From Oscillospiraceae bacterium (GTDB taxonomy: Bacteria > Bacillota > Clostridia > Oscillospirales > Ruminococcaceae), in the NCBI GenBank assembly GCA_014799385.1, contig JAAVIC010000003.1, positions 33,701-97,700 of the forward strand: 64,000 nucleotides of DNA, in the 5' to 3' direction. Below the pieces are notes generated by a model that saw nothing but the letters and a program-made list of their open reading frames with translations, was not told the origin of the DNA and made no database searches. Made by a program: the position numbers and the translations under genes. Below are positions 59,462-64,000 of the stretch, piece by piece; within the stretch, counting starts at the first letter, position 1; every line of letters starts with the position of its first letter.

Positions 59462-61627
59462 ATGGACAACAATATCGGAAAAAAGCTGGACGGACGCTAT
59501 GAGCTGCTTGAACTTATCGGCGTCGGCGGAATGGCGGATATTTATCGCGCGATGGATATGCAAGAGGACAGAGTCGTTGCGGTTAAGATTCTCAAAACGG
59601 AGTTTGCGGGGAGCGAAGAGTTCCTGCGCCGCTTCCGCAACGAAAGCAAGGCTATTGCGCTGCTTTCGCATCCAAATATTGTAAAAATCTACGATGTGGG
59701 CTTCACCGATAAGGTGCAGTTTATCGTTATGGAGTATGTTGACGGCATCACTCTGGCGGATTATATCGAACAACAGGGCATTCTGAAATGGCGCGATTCC
59801 GTGCATTTTATCGTGCAGGTTCTGCGCGCGCTTCAGCACGCCCATGACCGCGGAATCGTTCACCGTGACATTAAAACCTCGAACGTTATGCTGCTGCGTG
59901 ACGGCACGATCAAGGTGATGGATTTCGGAATTGCGCGGTTCAATCGCGAGAACAACAAAACAATGTCCGAAAAGACCATCGGCTCGGTGCACTACATAAG
60001 CCCCGAGCAGGCGCGCGGCGATATTACTGATGAGCGCAGCGATATTTATTCCGTTGGCGTGGCATTGTATGAAATGCTGACGGGTAAGAAGCCGTTTGAC
60101 GGCGATACCCCCGTTGCTATCGCTTTGAAGCACATGCAGAGCGTTCCCAAAAGACCCACCGAAATCAACGAAACCATTCCCGAGGGGCTTGAGCAGATCG
60201 TTCTCAAGGCAATGCAGAAAGAGCCTGCCGCGCGTTATCAGACGGCGGGCGAGATGATAAACGACCTTGAGGAGTTCAAGCGCAATCCCGGAATTGTGTT
60301 CGACTATAAGTACAACTCCACGGACGGCACGGCGAAATACACCAACAGACCGTATCCCGCTGCTGAGCCGGAGAACGTCCGCCGCAGACGCATCGTTGAC
60401 GAGGACGATGATTACGGCGACGACTACGATGATGACGATGACGACGAATTGGAGGATCGCCGCAGTCCGCTGATACCGATTCTGTTTGCGGTTGGCGCGG
60501 CATTTGTGATCTGTACGGTTTTTCTGATTCTTATACTGGTTCAGAACAAGCTTGGCAGCAATCCCGAGCCGGCAAGCAACACGATTGACGCTGAAATCAG
60601 CATTGACCAGAACAACGAGTTCCCGATGCCGAATCTTATCGGAATGTCTTGGGACGAGGTATTGCAGAAGTATGGCGATGGAAGATATATGAACATTGTC
60701 AAAGAGGAGGAGTGGAACGAAGCCACCAAGGGTCAGATTTTCGACCAGGAGATCAGCGAGAGCCGCAGGGTAAAGGTTGGTACCTTCGTTACCGTAAAGG
60801 TCAGCAAAGGAATCCGCGAGGTTGAGATTCCCGATGTGACGGGTTGGACCGTAACTCTGGCGGAGCAGCAGCTTACCCGCGAGGGCTTTAAGGTTTCCAA
60901 GAAGTTTAAGGAGGACGAGGAAGTCCCCAAGGACAGAGTAATTTCCACTACTCCCGCGGCGCATGAAATGCTGCCTCAAGGAAGCACCGTAATTATTGTT
61001 GGAAGCACCGGTGCTAAGGATAAGCCGATTTCCATGCCGAAGCTCACGGGTATGCCGGTTTCCGAGGCGATAAAGCGTTGTGACGAGTATCATCTCAGCT
61101 ATACTATCGAGAGCAAGGACAGCGAAAGACCCGAGGGAGAAGTAATCGGGCAGAGCATCAACCCGAATGAGATAGTTTCCCGCGATAATACGGTTGTTCT
61201 TTATGTCAGCACGGGTGAAATACCGGATATGAGCTCCACTGTGAATATTTCCGTGCCGATGCTTTCAACGGGAGAGTTTGAGTTCAGGTTCTATGTGGAC
61301 GGAGTTTTGGATCCCTCGGCAACCGAAATCCGCGATGTCAGCCTTTCCAGCGCAAGAGAGCTGAAGTATGTTGTTAAGGGTCAGCCCGGCGAAACCAAGA
61401 GATTGACGGTTAAGGTCAAAAACACGAATACGGGCGCGGAGGGTATCTTCTATGAATACCGCATTGACTTTACGGAGAACGAAGATCCCGAGCAGACCGT
61501 TGAGTTCCGGAACAGCGAAATTTTTGAGCAGCTTTTGGGCGGCGGAGAAGAAGAGTCTAACAGTTCAAGCTCCGATGACGACCCCTTGAATAACGACCCG
61601 CCTTTCCCGGATGACACCAATGAGTGA
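59462..61627 (+). CDS. pknB: PASTA-domain serine/threonine protein kinase
   Basis: 721 aa from the ATG at 59462. Kinase domain (about 12-275) with GVGGMADIYRA, AVKIL, HRDIKTSNVML, DFGIARF and GSVHYISPEQARG. A juxtamembrane acidic stretch (DDDYGDDYDDDDDDELED, about 315-335), a transmembrane helix (about 343-365), three extracellular PASTA domains (about 383-590) and a C-terminal beta domain with a Ser/Asp tail. Senses muropeptides or lipid II and phosphorylates division and wall proteins. The weak RBS and the longer frame from 59300 leave the start slightly open. Confidence 0.94.
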   Translation: MDNNIGKKLDGRYELLELIGVGGMADIYRAMDMQEDRVVAVKILKTEFAGSEEFLRRFRNESKAIALLSHPNIVKIYDVGFTDKVQFIVMEYVDGITLADYIEQQGILKWRDSVHFIVQVLRALQHAHDRGIVHRDIKTSNVMLLRDGTIKVMDFGIARFNRENNKTMSEKTIGSVHYISPEQARGDITDERSDIYSVGVALYEMLTGKKPFDGDTPVAIALKHMQSVPKRPTEINETIPEGLEQIVLKAMQKEPAARYQTAGEMINDLEEFKRNPGIVFDYKYNSTDGTAKYTNRPYPAAEPENVRRRRIVDEDDDYGDDYDDDDDDELEDRRSPLIPILFAVGAAFVICTVFLILILVQNKLGSNPEPASNTIDAEISIDQNNEFPMPNLIGMSWDEVLQKYGDGRYMNIVKEEEWNEATKGQIFDQEISESRRVKVGTFVTVKVSKGIREVEIPDVTGWTVTLAEQQLTREGFKVSKKFKEDEEVPKDRVISTTPAAHEMLPQGSTVIIVGSTGAKDKPISMPKLTGMPVSEAIKRCDEYHLSYTIESKDSERPEGEVIGQSINPNEIVSRDNTVVLYVSTGEIPDMSSTVNISVPMLSTGEFEFRFYVDGVLDPSATEIRDVSLSSARELKYVVKGQPGETKRLTVKVKNTNTGAEGIFYEYRIDFTENEDPEQTVEFRNSEIFEQLLGGGEEESNSSSSDDDPLNNDPPFPDDTNE

Positions 61628-62510
61628 TTCGATGGTTTTCAGCGGAATAATCGTCAGGGCTACGGGTGGAAATTACTACGTTGAAACACCCGATGGCGAT
61701 GTGGTCAAGTGCGCGGCACGGGGAATATTCCGTGCGCGGGGAATCAGCCCCGCCGCAGGAGATTTCGTCCGCGTGGAAACCGAGGGCGACCCGGTTATTA
61801 CGGATATCAGCGAGCGGAGGAACTATCTGGTTCGTCCGCCGCTTGCTAATCTCGATGTAATCGTGTTCGTGAACAGCACCTCCGAGCCGGCAGTGAACAG
61901 CTTTATTCTGGATAAGCTGATTGCGATAGCCGACAGTAAGGGAATTGAGCCGATTATCGCGTTCACCAAGATCGACCTTAAAACCGCGGGGGAGTTTCCC
62001 GAAATCTACCGCAGAATCGGAATCCCCGTGTGCGTGGTGGATAATCTTACGGGCGAGGGCGCGTGTGACGTAAAGCGGCTCATCACGGGCAAAACCGCTG
62101 CGTTTGTCGGGAATTCGGGGGTCGGGAAGTCCAGTCTGCTGAACAACCTTTATCCCGAGCTTAACCTCGACATCGCGGACATCAGCAAGAAATTGGGCAG
62201 AGGGCGGCATACCACGCGGCAAGTAGAGCTGTTCAAAAGGGACGGCGGATATATCGCCGATACCCCCGGATTTTCCACCGTTGATACCGAGCGTTACTGC
62301 AAAATTCCGAAAGAGGAGCTGGATTACGCGTTCCGTGAGTTCAGACCGTTTCTCGGGAAGTGCGAGTTCGCAAACTGCGCGCACATTAAGGAGCGAGGCT
62401 GCGCTGTCAAGGCGGCAGCGGAAACTGGCGAAATCGCGCAGTCGCGCTATCGCAGCTACGTGAGAATGTTTGAGGAATCCAAAAACGATTGGGAGAAAGG
62501 CTCGAAATGA
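61620..62510 (+). CDS. rsgA: Ribosome small-subunit-dependent GTPase RsgA
   Basis: 296 aa. N-terminal OB fold (1-70), then a circularly permuted G domain in which G4 (FTKIDLK) precedes G1 (GNSGVGKSSLLN) and G3 (DTPGFS), and a C-terminal zinc site CEFANCAHIKERGC. Matures the 30S subunit. The ATG at 61620 overlaps the pknB stop. Confidence 0.94.
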   Translation: MSDSMVFSGIIVRATGGNYYVETPDGDVVKCAARGIFRARGISPAAGDFVRVETEGDPVITDISERRNYLVRPPLANLDVIVFVNSTSEPAVNSFILDKLIAIADSKGIEPIIAFTKIDLKTAGEFPEIYRRIGIPVCVVDNLTGEGACDVKRLITGKTAAFVGNSGVGKSSLLNNLYPELNLDIADISKKLGRGRHTTRQVELFKRDGGYIADTPGFSTVDTERYCKIPKEELDYAFREFRPFLGKCEFANCAHIKERGCAVKAAAETGEIAQSRYRSYVRMFEESKNDWEKGSK

Positions 62511-63127
62511 CCGATTCGGAGATTTGTACCATAATTTGCGGCGCGCCGTGCGCGGAATTTCCACGGGAGAAGGTGCGCGGATTTGTTATCGCCGCAGACC
62601 ATGGCTTGGATTACGCTTTGGCGGCGGGAATCACTCCCGATTTGGTTGTCGGGGATTTCGACAGCGCTAAGACAGAGATTCCGATCGGGATTCAATGCGT
62701 TCGCGTATCCCCGATAAAGGACGATACGGACGCGGCTTTGGCGGCGGAACTCGCGATAAAAAAGGGCTTCCGCGAGCTGAGATTTTTGTGCGCGCTGGGA
62801 GGAAGGCTTGACCATTCCATTGCTAATATCCAACTGTTGTACGGTCTGAAAAAGCACGGGATAAACGGCATTATGTACGGCGACAATACGGAGCTGCTTC
62901 TGGCGCGCGATGAAAGCGTGGAGATTCCGCGATTTGAGGGGTATGTGTCGGTGTTTTCATATACGGCGGATTGTGTTGTTTCCGAGCAGGGAATGAAATA
63001 TCCGCTGACGGAAAAGCTGCTCACCAACGACCTCACATTGGGAGTGAGCAACGAGATTACGGAAGAAATGGCGCGTATCACCGTCCATTCGGGAACCGCA
63101 TTGATTATGAAGGTAACGGAAAAATGA
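62507..63127 (+). CDS. thiN: Thiamine pyrophosphokinase
   Basis: 206 aa from the ATG at 62507, overlapping the rsgA stop (ATGA). IAADHGLDYALAAGITPDLV, VVGDFDSAK, KDDTDAALAAELAI and LGGRLDHSIANIQLL are the family motifs. Converts thiamine to thiamine diphosphate. The rpe gene often found between rsgA and thiN is missing. Confidence 0.94.
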   Translation: MTDSEICTIICGAPCAEFPREKVRGFVIAADHGLDYALAAGITPDLVVGDFDSAKTEIPIGIQCVRVSPIKDDTDAALAAELAIKKGFRELRFLCALGGRLDHSIANIQLLYGLKKHGINGIMYGDNTELLLARDESVEIPRFEGYVSVFSYTADCVVSEQGMKYPLTEKLLTNDLTLGVSNEITEEMARITVHSGTALIMKVTEK

Positions 63128-63747
63128 GTTTTGAATCCGAAATGAAAATAATGTCGCGGAATTTCCGCAACGGAGCGGATAAAATCGCGCCGCTGCCCGC
63201 TGTTCCGTGGCTTAAGAGTGATGACGGATTGTCGCGGCTGTACGAGGAGTTTCCGCGTTTAATGGAGCGCGGAGAGGTGTACTACGCGAGCCTTGTTCAG
63301 GCGAACAGTTGTCTGTTCAAGCCCGCCAACGGCGACTTAACTCCGAGCGTTGCGTCAATAATCTACAACCACAAGCGTCCGCGTGAAACGGTAGAAAACC
63401 CGATGATTCTGCGGATTTTCTCGCATTATTTATACGGATATAAGAACAAAATGCCCGAGGAGATACCCGAGTGGATTCAGCCCGCCGTCAGCGCGATTAC
63501 CGATGAGCTTGACCGCTCACGCGTGGTAATCAAAGCGGGCGCGAAGGACGATTTTGCGATGAACATCACGCTTCAAAGTGTTCTGGTGTTCCGTGAGCAT
63601 TTGCCCAAAACCAAGCTGGACGGCGGAATACTCCCTATTATCGCCGCACCGAAAGAGTGCGAATCGGTGATGATTTTGCCGCAGAGATTCTGGTCGAGCG
63701 AATTTATCCGCGATTGGAGCTATACAATGCGGCTTCCCAACGATTGA
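63124..63747 (+). CDS. Conserved-looking protein of unknown function
   Basis: 207 aa, ATG at 63124 overlapping the thiN stop (ATGA). Soluble alpha/beta protein (VYYASLVQANSCLFKPANGD, FREHLPKTKLDGGILPIIAA), no membrane helix. Translational coupling to thiN supports a real gene. I do not recognise the family. Confidence 0.7.
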   Translation: MSFESEMKIMSRNFRNGADKIAPLPAVPWLKSDDGLSRLYEEFPRLMERGEVYYASLVQANSCLFKPANGDLTPSVASIIYNHKRPRETVENPMILRIFSHYLYGYKNKMPEEIPEWIQPAVSAITDELDRSRVVIKAGAKDDFAMNITLQSVLVFREHLPKTKLDGGILPIIAAPKECESVMILPQRFWSSEFIRDWSYTMRLPND

Positions 63748-63758
63748 GGGGAGTAAAA

Positions 63759-64000
63759 ATGGTTGATGAAAAATATTTGCAGAAATTGATTAAAAATGTT
63801 TCGGCACTCAGAAAAAAGGTAAGTCACAGCCCTATCGACCCTAACGAGTGCGTTGTAACTTATATGGCTACAAAGAGGAAATCGTTTGTGGGAATGAAAT
63901 CGGGATACGCAGAACAGCTCTTCAGAATAGAAAACGGAATTAAAGAATCCGAGAAAATCAGGGCGAACTGCAAGGACTATCTGAAGATATTCAGAAACCG
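63759..64000 (+). CDS. Hypothetical protein, 3'-truncated by window
   Basis: ATG at 63759 with GAGGGGAG upstream, 11 bases after the previous stop. 80 codons are visible (MVDEKYLQKLIKNVSALRKK..., KSGYAEQLFRIENGIKESEK...), basic and helical. The frame is still open at the window end. Family unknown. Confidence 0.65.
   Translation, partial: MVDEKYLQKLIKNVSALRKKVSHSPIDPNECVVTYMATKRKSFVGMKSGYAEQLFRIENGIKESEKIRANCKDYLKIFRN

Noticed and set aside
59375-61093. 572-codon minus-strand open frame opposite pknB
   Set aside because: It mirrors the kinase and PASTA coding sequence. The kinase motifs are complete, and the reverse frame has no start signals or known domains.

Overview
The window looks like a chromosomal stretch of a Gram-positive gut- or rumen-type Clostridia bacterium (Oscillospirales/Ruminococcaceae-like). 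This is inferred from gene content and order: remA-gmk-priA-def-fmt-rsmB-rlmN-prpC-pknB-rsgA-thiN, a full F-type ATP synthase operon, a PASTA kinase, an ECF folate transporter under a THF riboswitch, strong AGGAGG ribosome binding sites and sigma-A promoters with 17-bp spacers. Most of the window is of moderate GC; 4.1-9.4 kb is strikingly AT-rich.

Left third (1-19 kb), accessory DNA. It opens with the C-terminal part of a large multidomain protein of the kind carried by clostridial conjugative elements. A tyrosine recombinase follows, then a 5.25-kb AT-rich cassette (4129-9378) bounded by a perfect 41-bp inverted repeat. The cassette holds two convergent operons: a membrane protein plus STAND-like ATPase, and a MalQ-like glucanotransferase plus D-Ala-D-Ala-ligase-like ATP-grasp enzyme. 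Each copy of the repeat carries the ribosome binding site and start codon of the first gene of its operon. Only the left flank has a clear promoter, outside the repeat. This is the architecture of a phase-variable inversion switch and is the leading candidate for a new system. After it come an FAD-dependent reductase, a relaxase remnant, a lipoprotein, a DUF3737/LysR divergent pair, an ECF sigma/anti-sigma pair, an Abi/TerB pair and a 51-aa gene.

Middle (19.5-49 kb), mostly housekeeping. A minus-strand operon der-(membrane protein)-plsY-gpsA is followed by plus-strand genes for an Rsm22-type methyltransferase, a phosphopantetheinyl transferase, purD, an rRNA methyltransferase, transglutaminase/DUF58, pgi, rpmF, pfkA, folT, proC, a cyclophilin, a polysaccharide deacetylase, a bactofilin and the atp operon. 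The atp operon contains an unannotated 41-aa membrane protein gene, and its c subunit has a two-carboxylate ion site.

A second unusual system runs through 23-58 kb. Nine genes are preceded, immediately before the Shine-Dalgarno sequence, by copies of a modular palindromic repeat: a closing stem of about 13 bp enclosing one or more hairpins whose sequences differ while the pairing is kept. One copy lies inside the atp operon between atpD and atpC. Two copies carry a related nested 48-bp palindrome in opposite orientations, and one is interrupted upstream by a 180-bp MITE-like element.

Right end (49-64 kb): a small hypothetical gene, an HTH regulator, a hairpin cluster, tRNA-Thr, then the translation/cell-envelope signalling cluster from remA to thiN and two unknown genes, the last cut by the window edge.
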